DNA of 31,865 nt from Baffinella frigidus (Eukaryota; Cryptophyceae; Cryptomonadales; Baffinellaceae), in the NCBI GenBank assembly GCA_026770585.1, contig MU646326.1:890070-921934 (forward strand), given 5' to 3'. Numbering within the stretch: position 1 is the stretch's first letter; each line of letters starts with the position of its first letter. The translations under genes and the position numbers were made by a program. Under the pieces are notes generated by a model. That model worked only from the letters and a program-made list of their open reading frames with translations. It searched no databases and had not been told where the DNA came from. Below, piece after piece: positions 16,002 through 25,535 of this stretch.

Positions 16002-16085
16002 GGCCATGGATATCTTGACATTGATTCGAGGTCCCCCTCCTGTGGCTGTTCACTGGCCATGAATATCTTGACATTGATTCGAGGT
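16002..16085 (+). repeat. 31-bp direct repeat in 3' flank of gene copy 3
   Basis: GGCCATGRATATCTTGACAT then TGATTCGAGGT at 16002-16032 and 16055-16085, separated by 22 bp. Confidence 0.92.
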
Positions 16086-16089
16086 GCGG

Positions 16090-16211
16090 CACAGGGGTAC
16101 CTCGCTCATAAGAAACCGCCTCACCCTAGGACCCTACAGTAGGACCATGCCTAGGGCCATATGGTGGTCCTAGGGGGGGGGGTCTTTTCTTATGAGCGAG
16201 GTACCCCTGTA
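16090..16211. mobile_element. E1 element
   Basis: CACAGGGGTACCTCGCTCAT to GCGAGGTACCCCTGTA; 122 bp with the usual core (AGGACCCTACAGTAGGACC). The left terminal T is mutated to C. Confidence 0.93.
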
Positions 16212-16405
16212 CTGTCTATTTCGGCGAAACGCATCCCTCACAGCCCTTTCCCCCAACTCCATCCCCCTCTTCCGCCGCAGATCGACGTGATTAGAGGCAC
16301 TGCTGGGACTGCACATGTTGAGGGTTGAGGGTTTGGGGGTTGGGACCCTAAAACCTGGCAATGTTCGGAGAGCCCTGCTGTTTGCACTGTTGACGGAAAG
16401 TGTTG
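16212..16405. other. Gene-free spacer
   Basis: Contains a few telomere-like heptamers (TTGAGGGTTGAGGG, near 16317). No gene seen. Confidence 0.5.
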
Positions 16406-16487
16406 CCCCGAAAGGAAGCATGGCTTTTCTGCATTACACGTTCCGGTGTCCGCCTATGGTGGGAGCTCGATGAACCTAAAGGACCTT
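16406..16487 (+). repeat. E3 dispersed repeat
   Basis: CCCCGAAAGGAAGCATGG to ATGAACCTAAAGGACCTTGA. Confidence 0.92.
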
Positions 16488-16574
16488 GAGTGTTGCCCGG
16501 AAGAGCCGCCTCGACACAAAGACCACTGTGCTACTTAATGGGGCTACCGGGTTTAGGGTTTAGGGTTTAGGGTT

Positions 16575-16696
16575 TACAGGGGTACCAGGGCTCACAAGAA
16601 ACTGCGCCCCCCCCAGGACCACCATAGAGCCCTAGGCATAGGCCTACTGTAGGCTCCTAGGGGAAGGCGGTTTCTCATGAGCGAGGTACCCCTGTA
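16575..16696. mobile_element. E1 element inserted at a telomere-like tract
   Basis: Left flank is GGGTTTAGGGTTTAGGGTT; the element starts at its TA. TACAGGGGTACCAGGG to GCGAGGTACCCCTGTA. Confidence 0.93.
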
Positions 16697-16777
16697 GGGT
16701 GCGTGCTCACACCACGCAGGTTCCGTGTCACGTCTGCTGGTGTGGCAGATTGCCTCCTCGTGCCTGTACATGTACAG

Positions 16778-16794
16778 TACAGGGGTACCTCGCA
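16778..16794. mobile_element. E1 left-terminus fragment
   Basis: TACAGGGGTACCTCGCA only; no matching right end nearby. Confidence 0.6.
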
Positions 16795-16844
16795 GTTGAC
16801 GCTGATCCTTGTGAAGACGGAGTCCTAGACGGCTAACGCCTATG

Positions 16845-16956
16845 ATAGCCCTTCAGTGGCCACGGGATCGTATTTGGGCCTACTACAAAGGAGGTGGTAT
16901 GCCCCTACATAGCCCTACGTGGAAGCGCAAGAGTTGACTGGCCACTTGAAAGATGA
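16845..16956. mobile_element. Degenerate E2 element
   Basis: ATAGCCCTTCAGTGGCCAC at the left and GACTGGCCACTTGAAAGATGA at the right, with a diverged core (TGGTATGCCCCTACATAGCC). Confidence 0.65.
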
Positions 16957-17000
16957 ATGACTTGTTTCCGGCCGAGGCGGGCCCGTCCAGGACTCGGTCT

Positions 17001-17200
17001 CCACAATCCTGGGTACGCAGCACGTTTGCTCCTCAACCTTGATACAGAAGTGTACAGGGGGGCTTGATGTGATCCGAAAGGAAGCATGGCCTTTCTGCAG
17101 GATAAGTTCCGGTGTCCACCTATGGTGGGAGTTAAAAGAACCTAAAGGACCTGAAGTCCCCACAATCCTGGGTACACAGCACGTTTGCTCCTCAACCTTG
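17001..17200. repeat. 41-bp direct duplication around an E3 copy
   Basis: CCACAATCCTGGGTACGCAG and the following CACGTTTGCTCCTCAACCTTG occur at 17001-17041 and again at 17160-17200. A plus E3 lies between them and a minus E3 follows. Confidence 0.92.
17068..17156 (+). repeat. E3 dispersed repeat
   Basis: GTGATCCGAAAGGAAGCATG to AAAAGAACCTAAAGGACCTG; variant GTTAAAAG in place of GCTCGAAG, shared with the 22379 copy. Confidence 0.92.
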
Positions 17201-17201
17201 C

Positions 17202-17293
17202 TCCTTTAGGTCCTTTAGGTTCTTTGAGCTCCCAACATAGGCGGACACCGGAACTTATCCTGCAGAAGGGCCATGCTTCCTTTCGGATCACAT
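17202..17293 (-). repeat. E3 dispersed repeat
   Basis: Opposite orientation to the copy at 17068, giving a convergent E3 pair. Confidence 0.92.
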
Positions 17294-17311
17294 CACCCGA
17301 TTCCTTAAATG

Positions 17312-17441
17312 TACAGGGGTACATCTGGTTCACATAAAAAGCAGTTCGCTTTCGAAACAGGGCGTTTTTGAGGTGTGAGTTTTGGAACACAAGGCGGGCG
17401 TTTTGAGATTCCCTGTTTCTTATGAGCGAGGTACCCCTGTA
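17312..17441. mobile_element. E1 element, short version of the array subtype
   Basis: TACAGGGGTACATCTGG to GCGAGGTACCCCTGTA. Instead of the CCTAGGACC core it carries GGGCGTTTTTGAGGTGTGAG and GGCGGGCGTTTTGAG, i.e. reversed pieces of the 43-bp arrays of the E1 long form. Confidence 0.85.
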
Positions 17442-17503
17442 CTGCTCTTCCAGGGGCTTCTAGATTCCCGGGGTATGGCCTTCCAACCAGCAAGTGTCAC
17501 ACC

Positions 17504-17608
17504 TATCCCTTAAGTGCCCAGTAGGCGCATACGCCCTACCGTAGGACCCTAGGACCTACCTAGGACCTCTTGGTGGTCAAATTTGACCACCTGGGCACTT
17601 AAGGGATA
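17504..17608. mobile_element. E2 element
   Basis: TATCCCTTAAGTGCCC to GGGCACTTAAGGGATA; palindrome subtype GGTCAAATTTGACC, on the right side. Confidence 0.93.
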
Positions 17609-17683
17609 GATCGATGGATGTGCAAGGACCGCATGTTCCCTGCTGCAGAGTTTGAAGACAGCCCATTGACTGTCAAAAAAAAT

Positions 17684-18530
17684 CAGGGTTTAGGGTTTAG
17701 GGTTTAGGGTTCAGGGTTTAAAGTTTAGGGTTTGGGGTTTGCTGTTCAGAGTTTAGGGTTTAGGGTTTGGGGTTTGGGGTTTGGGGTTTGGGGTTTAGGG
17801 TTTGGGGTTTGAGGTTTAGGGTTTGGGATTGGGGGTTTAGGGTTTAGGATACATGTAGGTTTTAGGGTTGAGGGTTTAGGGTTTGAAGTTTAGGGTTTAG
17901 GGTTTAGGGTTTAGGGTTTAGGGTTTGGGGTTTGGGATAGGGTTTGGGGTTCAGGGTTCGGGATTTAAGGTTTGGGGATGAGGGTTTAAGGTTTAGGGTT
18001 AGGGTTTAGGGTATACGGTTTACGGTTTACGGTTTACGGTTTACGGTTTACGGTTTAGGAATGAGGTTTTAGGGTTTAGGATTTAGGGCTTAGGGTTTAG
18101 GGTTTAGGGTTTAGGGTCTAGGGTTTAGGATTTAGGGTTCAGGGTGTAGGGTTCAGGGTTTAAGGTTCAGGGTTTAGGGTTTAGGGTTCAGGGTGTAGGG
18201 TTTAGGATTTGGGTTTTAGGATAGGGTTGAGGGTTAAGTGTTAAGGGTTTGGGGTTTGGTGTTTATGGTTTATGGTTTTTGGTTCAGGATTCAGGGTTCA
18301 GGGTTCAGGGTTTAGGGTAAAAAAAGACCTCAAGGTTAAGGGTTCAGGGATTAGGGTTTGGGGGTCAGAGTTTGGGATACGGTTTAGGGTTTAGGAGTCA
18401 AGATTTAGGGTTTAGGGTTTAGGCTTAAGAGATAGGGTTTAGGGGTCAGGGTTGAGGGTTTAATGATTAGGTTTTAGGGTTTGGGGTTCAGGCTTTAGGC
18501 CTCAGGGTTTGGGGTTTGGGGTTTAGGGTG
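17684..18530. repeat. Telomere-like tract, TTTAGGG orientation
   Basis: About 850 bp of variant heptamers, including six TTTACGG units (18015-18055) and TTTGGGG runs. Interrupted at 18531 by an AT-rich element. Confidence 0.95.
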
Positions 18531-19015
18531 TACGAGGTGTGTAAGCCAAATATGGACCTTTTCTGGGGCGCGAAAAGGATTTGGAAGACGGAATATTTTA
18601 CCCCAAGTCCTTCAGGTCGTTTTGAAGGCAAGCTCACGCTGAGCACTCTGGTCTAATCATTTCCGAAAATAATTAACGAGTGTTTGAACGAAGGTTTTCG
18701 GTTTTTTACAGCTGCCGAAACCGGCCCTTTTACAGCTGCCGAAACATTCTCTCGAGAATTATGGACCTTTCTTACCACACAGTCCCCATACAATTTGATC
18801 TCGGATTAGTCAACTGTCAACTCGCGGCTGAATTGCTCCACAAAATCGTGTAGTAAAGAAGGAAATCGATCAAGGTAAAAAAGCCTTGTTTCCAGCAAGC
18901 TTTTGAGTTTTAAACGGCATTGTAAAACGATTCTCTGGTACAAAACATTTACCTCTGTGTGGTAAAGACCGTCCATAATTTTCGAATGGTCCATAATTAT
19001 CGTACACGCCTCGTA
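18531..19015. mobile_element. AT-rich 485-bp TIR element within telomere-like DNA
   Basis: Ends TACGAGGTGTGTAAGCCAAA and the inverse of TACGAGGCGTGTACGATAAT, followed by TATGGACC on each side, about 28 bp of imperfect TIR. TA at both borders; both flanks are TTTAGGG repeats, so it inserted into an existing array. Inside, a second inverted pair, AATTATGGACCTTTCTTACC (from 18757) against its inverse near 18960-18979, suggests a nested element. TTTTACAGCTGCCGAAAC is directly repeated (18704, 18728). No transposase frame. Confidence 0.82.
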
Positions 19016-19307
19016 GGGTTTAGGGACGGTTGACGGTTTAGGGTTTAAGGTTTGGGTTTTAGGGTTTAGGGTTAAGGTTTAGGGGTTAGGGGTCAGGGGT
19101 CAGGGTTTAGGGTTTAGGGTTTGGGAAGTAGGGTTTAGGGTTCAGGGTGCAGGGTTCAGGGTTTAGAGTCTGGGGTTTGGGATTTAGGGTTTGGGTTTTG
19201 AGATAGGGTTTAGGGTTAAGTGTTAAGGATTTAGGGTTGAGTGTTTATGGTATATTTTTTTTTGTTCAGGGTTCAGGGCTCAGGGTTCAGGGTGTTGGGT
19301 TTAGGGT

Positions 19308-19395
<88 letters not shown>

Positions 19396-19472
19396 GGNNN
19401 NNNNNNNNNNNNNNNNNNNNNNNNNNNNNNNNNNNNNNNNNNNNNNNNNNNNNNNNNNNNNNNNNNNAGGGT

Positions 19473-19560
<88 letters not shown>

Positions 19561-20105
19561 GGGTCGTGGTTTGTGGTTTAGGTTGTAGGGTGTAGGGGTT
19601 GGCGTGTAGATTGTAGGGTGTAGGGTGTATGGTGTAAGGTGCAGGGTGTAGGTTGTAGGGTGTAGGGTGTAGGGTTTAGGGCATAGGGTGTAGGGTGTAG
19701 GGATCAGTGCTTAGTATTTGATTTGGGGCTTAGGGTTTAGGGTTTATGGCTTAAGGTTTAGGGTTTGGTTTAAGGGTGTAGGGTTAAGATTTAAGAGTCG
19801 CGAGTTCAGGGTTTAGTGTTCAGAGTTCAGGGTTGTAGGGTGTAGGGTGCATGGTTCATAGCCCATGGTGCAGCGTTTAGGGTTTAGGGTTTAGGATTCA
19901 GGGTTTTTGATAGGTTTTAAGCTTAAGGGTTTAGGGTTTGGGGTCCAGGGTTTGGGGATTGGGGATTAGGGTTGAGGGTTTATGGTTTAAGGTTAAGTGT
20001 TCAGGGTTTAGGGGTTAGGGTTTAGGGTGTAGGATGTAGGGTGTGAGATGCAGGGTTTAGTGTGTGTGGATCAGCGCTCAGCATTTGGGATTGAGGTTGT
20101 GGGTT
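19016..20105. repeat. Telomere-like tract with long (TTGAGGG)n run
   Basis: Mixed heptamers; 19314-19560 is an uninterrupted TTGAGGG array containing the assembly gap. Followed by GTGTAGG-type variants (19575-19700). Confidence 0.95.
19398..19467. other. Assembly gap (70 N)
   Basis: Lies within the TTGAGGG array, so true array length is unknown and a misjoin here is possible. Confidence 0.99.
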
Positions 20106-20140
20106 GAGTGCCGCGATCCTCTGCACCGGGGGGGCTGAAT

Positions 20141-20229
20141 GTGATCCGAAAGGAAGCATGGCTTTTCTGCAGAACAAGTTCCGGTGTCCGCCTATGTTGG
20201 GAGCTCGAAGAACCTCAAGGACCTAAAGG
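20141..20229 (+). repeat. E3 dispersed repeat with upstream extension
   Basis: Preceded by CCGCGATCCTCTGCACCGGG; the same extension occurs before the 30610 copy. Confidence 0.92.
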
Positions 20230-20401
20230 GTTGCTCCGACATGTCAGGAGACGTTCCTAGCTAAGCCACGCAGCACAGGAACGCACGGGGAACTCCGTCA
20301 CACGCAGCACAGGAACGCACGGGGCTCAGAGCCTGCGAGAACAGCTGTTCCCAACCATGTCCTTGCTGGTGATGATCCTCGTGCGATGGTTTACATCTAC
20401 T

Positions 20402-20506
20402 TATCCCTTAAGTGGCCAGGCAGTCAAAGTTGACAGCCGGGAGGTCCTAGGCAGGTCCTGGGGCCCTCCGGTAGGGCGTATGAGCCTACTGGTCACTTAA
20501 GGGATA
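20402..20506. mobile_element. E2 element
   Basis: TATCCCTTAAGTGGCC to GGTCACTTAAGGGATA; palindrome subtype GTCAAAGTTGAC, on the left side. Confidence 0.93.
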
Positions 20507-20596
20507 GGGCTCATATAATACTAGTAAGGTTTACCCCGAATACAGTCGGGCTATTGGCCCCCGAGGCAGGCCTGTCCTACACCCGGTCCTCACAGG

Positions 20597-22115
20597 TTCA
20601 GGGTTCAGGGTTCAGGGTTCAGGGTTCAGGGTTCAGGGTTCAGAGTTTAGGGTGCAGGGAGAAGGGTGCATGGTTCATGGTTGAATGTGTAGGGTTTTGG
20701 GTTTGGGGTTTAGGGTTTAGGGTTCAGGGTTTAGGGTTCAGGGTGTAGGGGTTGGGTTTCAGGGTTGAGGGTTGAGGGTTTTGGGTTAAAGGTTTAGGGT
20801 TTAGGGTTTAGGGTTTAGGGGTTAGGGGTTAGGGTTTTGGGGTTTAGGGTTTAGTGTTTAGGGTTGAGGGTTTAGGCTTTGACGCTAAGGGTTTAGGGTT
20901 TAGGGTTTAGGGTTCAGGGTTCAGGGTTTAGGGTCGAGGGTTGAGTGTTTAGGATTTAGAGTGTAGGATGCATGGTCCAGGGTTAAGGGTTCAGGATTTA
21001 GGGTTGACGGTTCATAGTTGAGGATTCACAGTTTCGTTTTCAGAGTTTAGGGTTCGTGGCTTAGGATTTAGGGTTTCGGGTTTCGGGTTCAGGATTTCGG
21101 GTTTAGGGTTGAGGGTTTAGGTTTACAGGGTTTAGAGTTTAGGGTGCAGGGTTCGCTTTTTAGGGTTTGAGGTTTAAGGTTCAGGGTTTAAGGGTTATGG
21201 GTTTAGGTTTACAGGGTTTAGAGTTTGGGGTTTAGAGTTCAGGGTTCAGGGTTTAGGTTTTAGGGTCTAGGATTTTGGGTTTAGGGTTGACGGTTTAGGA
21301 TAGGGTTTAGGGTTTAGGTTGTAGCGATTAGGGAATAGGGTTTAGGGTGTAGGGTTTAGGGTTAGGGTTTAGGGTTTAGGGTTTAGGGTTCAGGGTTTAG
21401 AGTTTAGGGTTTGGGGTTTAGAGTTTGGGGTTTAGGGTTTAGGGTTTGAAAATTAGGGGTCTGGGTTTAGGGGTTAGGGGTTAGGAGTTATGTTTCAGGG
21501 GTTACAGGGGTCACTCGCGATCAAAGGGTTTAGGGTTTAGGGTTTAGGGTTTAGGGTTTAGGGTTTAGGTTTTTAGGGTTGGGGATATCGGGTTGAGGGA
21601 TAGGGATTAGGGAATAGGTTTCAGGGTTTAGGGTTTAGGGTTTAGGGTTTAGGGTTTAGGGTTTAGGGTTTAGGGTTTACATGTGGGGTTCAGGGTTCAG
21701 GGTTTAGGGTTAAGGGTTTCGGGTTTCGGGTTTGGTACATTTGGGTTTGGGCTTTCGGAATTCGGAATCAGGGTTTAGGGTTGAGGGTTCCGGGTTTATT
21801 GTTTAGGGTTTAGGGTTCAGGGTTCAGGTTTCAGGGTTCAGGGTTTATTGTTTAGGGTTCAGGGTTCAGGGTTCAGGGTTTAGGGTTTATGGTGTAGGGT
21901 GTAGGGTTTAGGGTTTAGGGTTTAGGGGTCAGGGTTTAGAGTTTAGGGCATAGGGTTTAGGGTTCAGGGTTCAGGGCTTGAGGTTTTGGGTTACGGGTTT
22001 AGGGTGTAGGGTTCAGGTTTCAGGGTTTAGGGCTTAGAGTTTAGGGTTTAGGGTTTAGGGGTTGGGGGTTCAGGTGTAGGCTTTAGGGTTTAGGGTTTAG
22101 GTTTTTGATTGTAGG
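20597..22115. repeat. Long telomere-like tract, TTTAGGG orientation
   Basis: About 1.5 kb. Starts with a run of TTCAGGG units (20597-20642) and includes two clean TTTAGGG runs near 21527-21568 and 21628-21678. The apparent ATG frame at 20554 is only the repeat translated. Confidence 0.95.
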
Positions 22116-22162
22116 GTTCACTGAAACAAGGCGGGGGGAAAGCTCCTCGCAATTGCTACAAT

Positions 22163-22285
22163 TATAGGGATACCTCGCTCATAAGAAAACACCCCCCTTT
22201 AGGACCCTACAGTAGGACCATGCCTAGAGGGCCCTATGGTGGTCCTAGGGGGTGGGTGTTTTTTTATGAGAGAGGTACCCCTGTA
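22163..22285. mobile_element. E1 element
   Basis: TATAGGGATACCTCGCTCAT to GAGAGAGGTACCCCTGTA with the AGGACCCTACAGTAGGACC core. Confidence 0.9.
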
Positions 22286-22378
22286 CTGGCTCTTCTCCTG
22301 TTGGGGCGCGTACTCAAATCTCAAGGTCCCTCTTCTGACCGCTCTCGAGCTGGTCGTGTACAACTTTAAGGTTTCGCA

Positions 22379-22450
22379 CATGGCCTTTCTACAGAACAAG
22401 TTCCGGTGTCCGCCTATGGTGGGAGTTAAAAGAACCTGAAGGACCTAAAG
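22379..22450 (+). repeat. E3 dispersed repeat, 5'-truncated
   Basis: CATGGCCTTTCTACAGAACA to AGAACCTGAAGGACCTAAAG; the GTTAAAAG variant. Confidence 0.92.
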
Positions 22451-22650
22451 ATTTGTACCTGCAAACGGCTCAAGCCAGGTCCGGATTCCGGACCTGGACT
22501 TCAAAAATGTTCCGTATCCGCTCAAGAGCGGCTCCGTTTGGATTCCCCTATTTGATCTCAAATACTCAACATCTGGAAACCAAACAGACACTCGCTCTTT
22601 TGAGAGAAAAAGGCAGGCCCTCACTGTTGCACGACGAATTGTTGAGACTC

Positions 22651-22731
22651 GTAGGAAGCATGGCTTTTCTGCAGAACCGGTTCCGGTGTCCGCCTATGTT
22701 GGGAGCTCGAAGAACCTTAAGGACCTGAAGG
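22651..22731 (+). repeat. E3 dispersed repeat
   Basis: GTAGGAAGCATGGCTTTTCT to AGAACCTTAAGGACCTGAAG. Confidence 0.92.
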
Positions 22732-22906
22732 TATGAGGAGGACCCCCATAGCAAGTGCAAAACAACCAATCTGTCCTCTCACATTGAGCCCTACATGTAA
22801 CCTCGCATGCTTTGCAAGACAAAGGGCTCTCCGAGCAGCTGTGGGTGCAAAAGGCCTTCCAATAGCATCCCCGTTGCGTTCCTGAGCACACCAGAGTCAT
22901 CTGAAA

Positions 22907-23052
22907 AGCCAACGCCAGTGAGGTACTGAGAGCCTACGGATTGCCTACGGTAGGAGCCCCCCTCCTACGACTTTTAAAGACCGTTTGGTTTTCAACGTCG
23001 TAGGAGGAGGGGGGGTTCCTACCGTAGGCTAAGGGGTCCGCTGGCGTTAGCT
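22907..23052. mobile_element. Foldback element, 146 bp
   Basis: Terminal AGCCAACGCCAG and CTGGCGTTAGCT (one mismatch), and a long inner inverted repeat GCCTACGGTAGGA...CCTCCTACGAC around a loop of about 25 nt (22972-22996). Confidence 0.82.
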
Positions 23053-24224
23053 TGTGGCATTAAGAGCGTGCCTCCTGGCACACGTTCTGTCGATCGTACT
23101 AGTCCCCAGCCCCGAAACCTACAACCTAATCCCAAAAACTCAGCTGAGGACCAAAACCCTGTCAGCGTGCCCATGTTCGCGAGAAACCATCAGCGCACCC
23201 ATTATCTTTGCAACCCCCCCCTGGCGTGCAGCCCCCCCTGCTCTGCAAAGAAACAGGTTGACTCGTGGTGGACCTCGCCCTAAAGGTCCGCACCTTTGCG
23301 GCATGCGCCCCGCCCGTGTGGTACTCGCATGCTTTGCAAGACAAAGTGCTCTAAGAAACAAGTTGACTCGTGGCGCTGCGAGGCATTCCGTGCCGTGCCA
23401 GCTTTGGAAGGCTTTCTCTTCCAGAGCATCAATCTGATCCGGCAGCGTGTCTGGCGATCAAGAGTTTGAACATCAGGTCGGTGCCTTGCTCACCAGCGCC
23501 TGGCCTCGTATCCGTTTATGCTCCCAGGTTCTCTCGATCACAATCCCTTGCGGAGTACTGCAGCAGAAGTTATGCCAGCATGCCAAATCAAAGCAGCACT
23601 CCCGGGACGTCCGCTGGCGTCGTGAAGCCGGGGCAGCGCGGGGGCGACTGGAACGGCGGGGAGAAAGAACCGAAGGCATGCTTTTCAATGTGCCAGGCCA
23701 CACGCTCACACGGAGATCGTTTGACTTGTCCTACACCTACGCCCCATGCCTGGTGTATATAGGGTTCACGAGTCGTAGGGGTTCTCAAGGTTCCGCCGCA
23801 TCGAAGCGGAAGGTCAGAAGGTGGCGACGTGTCGGCCTCGTAAATCTCCGAACGCCTCTTATCAACAAACCTGGTTTGTCACATCGGTCAGCAAGCTTTA
23901 AAAGGCCACGAGGGAGGGATAACGATCGCTTCACGTCACACGACCTTGTAAGATGATCGTGTAGTAAACAACGAAGAGGCGTAAGTTCATGCTTGTTTGT
24001 CGGGTTTGACTCTAGTCGATTTTAAATCATTTATAAATCTCTAAATGTTAAAATATTTTTCATCACTCCCGTGACCCCATCATTCCCTATCTCCGAATCG
24101 TGCTGATTTTAGCTGTTTCCAGGGGGGATTTCTGGCCACGAGTGTGTGTATGGCGTGTTGTGCACACACAGCCCCCCTGCTGCAACTTTCTTCTAACGAC
24201 GCAACTCCTTAGAAAAAAAGAAAA
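23053..24224. other. Intergenic region with short direct repeats, no supportable gene
   Basis: Direct repeats: CTCGCATGCTTTGCAAGACA (22803 and 23326) and GAAACA(G/A)GTTGACTCGTGG (23250 and 23357). Open frames of 130-169 codons at 23370-23956 begin at GTG rather than ATG and overlap each other. A TATATAG at 23755 and an inverted ACGCCTCTT/AAGAGGCGT pair (about 23850 and 23975) are the only other signals. The last 200 bp are AT-rich and probably the 5' flank of the gene at 24309. Confidence 0.5.
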
Positions 24225-24308
24225 ATGCGACTTTCTCTTCACGTGAGGCATAATTCAAAAACACAACACCGAGATCAGAAACAGGCACACGAAAAGAGAA
24301 AGGAAAGA

Positions 24309-24830
24309 ATGTCATCTGTGGATGTGCTGGCGCGGTCGGCGCCCCAATGGAAGCCGGTCGGAGCGTGGCCGCGCAAGGAGTACGTTTCAGCGAGTTGGTC
24401 GCCAGGAGTTTTCAAGACTGACGGGCTGATGCACGACGGCGGTCCGGGGCTTTCTGAGATGGCGTTCGAGATGGAGATGGAGCTTGACGATGCGTCGGTC
24501 GAGACAACGACGCGTTTCGGCCCAGCGGACTGGCAGCTGCTCCAGCCACGTGCGGCGTCGCCCAGCTCCAAGCATCTCGGAGAAAAGTGGGGCAGGATGA
24601 TCTCTCCGAACGACGTCACCGTCCTACCGCAAACCGTCAAGATGGCCGCACATCCATCTGCGCACGACACCATCCCCTGGAGCCCGAGCGGAATGCACGG
24701 TCCGTCGGCGAGGCCGTCTGGCCTAGAGTCACAGAGGAGAGGCGTGCCCGATTCATCGGAAGCCTTGCCTTGTCCTGCGCCCGGCGGCGCCAGGAGTTTT
24801 AAAGAGGAGATGGAGGAGATGGAGGGCTGA
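24309..24830 (+). CDS. AFEMELDD-family protein, divergent copy 4 (unknown function)
   Basis: 173 codons from ATG at 24309 (context AAAGAATGTC); an in-frame ATG at 24225 would add 28 Lys/Arg/His-rich residues. It keeps the motif order of the other copies: SPGVFKTDGLMHD (31-43, against SPTSAVTAFGLQSD), GLSEMAFEMEMELDDAS (47-63, with an extra Met-Glu), a Ser/Pro linker with SPSSK (84-88), W then R, and ISPNDV (98-103, against TPPKDV). The rest is unique: a 30-residue N-terminal extension with several Trp (PQWKPVGAWPRKEY), a Pro/Ser-rich middle and an acidic tail EEMEEMEG. High G/C in third positions supports the plus strand. No signal peptide or membrane span. Conservation of separate motifs across otherwise unlike sequence suggests these are the functional parts. 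A minus-strand open frame covers the same span but lacks an ATG. Confidence 0.7.
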   Translation: MSSVDVLARSAPQWKPVGAWPRKEYVSASWSPGVFKTDGLMHDGGPGLSEMAFEMEMELDDASVETTTRFGPADWQLLQPRAASPSSKHLGEKWGRMISPNDVTVLPQTVKMAAHPSAHDTIPWSPSGMHGPSARPSGLESQRRGVPDSSEALPCPAPGGARSFKEEMEEMEG

Positions 24831-24895
24831 AATGAGTGGAATGAAGCCCTCAAAACTGTCATACTCTCGGACACACACACGGATGGAGCGTCCGC

Positions 24896-25019
24896 TACAG
24901 GGGTACCTCGCTCATTAGAAAACGCCCCCAACCCCTAGGGACCACCATAGGGCCTTAGGCATAGGACTACTGTAGGGTCCTAGGAGGAGGCGCTTTCTTA
25001 TGAGCAAGGTACCCCTGTA
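24896..25019. mobile_element. E1 element
   Basis: TACAGGGGTACCTCGCTCAT to GAGCAAGGTACCCCTGTA, 124 bp, 66 bp past the stop of gene copy 4. Confidence 0.93.
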
Positions 25020-25047
25020 GTCAGCCTTGTACAGCGCGCCGACCTGG

Positions 25048-25196
25048 CCTTGCTCGGATAGCGAGAGGGCAAACGGATGGGGTATTTTCTTGCCAGCCTT
25101 CCAAATGGCAAGGCTAGCGCCCACAAATTGGACGCGGCTGGTACAAATTTTCAGTCCGTACCCGATCCGTTTGCCCCCTCGCTATCCGACCAAGCA
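25048..25196. mobile_element. Foldback element, about 149 bp
   Basis: About 36-bp TIR: TTGCTCGGATAGCGAGAGGG (from 25050) plus CAAACGGATGGGGTA, inverted at 25158-25195 with a few mismatches. A small inner hairpin (TTGCCAGCCTT...AAATGGCAAGG) lies between. Confidence 0.82.
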
Positions 25197-25308
25197 CCAC
25201 GTAGTGTTCCACTGTCCTGATTCTGAATCCTCCATCCACATCTAGACACGACAGTGCTCGTTGCGTGCTGGCTGTTGCCGCGTTACAGTGTCGCCTTCCG
25301 TACAGGGA

Positions 25309-25413
25309 TACAGGGGTACCTCGCTCATAAGAAACCGACCCTCCCTAGGACCCTGCAGTAGGGTCATGCTTAGGGCCCTACGGTGGTCCTAGGGGGGGGG
25401 GGGGGCTTTCTTG
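25309..25413. mobile_element. E1 element lacking its right end
   Basis: Begins TACAGGGGTACCTCGC; breaks off at GGGGGCTTTCTTG where the next E1 begins. Confidence 0.9.
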
Positions 25414-25535
25414 TACAGGGGTACCTCGCTCATAAGAAACCGCCCCCCACTATGACCCCTACAATAGGCCTACGCCTAGGGCCTTATGGTGATCCTAGGG
25501 GTTTGGGCGTTTCTTTTGAGCGAGGTACCCCTGTA
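25414..25535. mobile_element. E1 element, second of a head-to-tail series
   Basis: Complete, TACAGGGGTACCTCGC to GCGAGGTACCCCTGTA. Its terminal TA is also the first TA of the next copy. Confidence 0.93.

Noticed and set aside
23447-23956. 169-codon plus-strand frame upstream of gene copy 4
   Set aside because: GTG start, overlapping open frames in other phases, no conserved motif.
24275-24931. 218-codon minus-strand open frame opposite gene copy 4
   Set aside because: It starts at TTG, not ATG, and the motif order shared with the other family copies is on the plus strand. It is an antisense shadow of a GC-rich gene.
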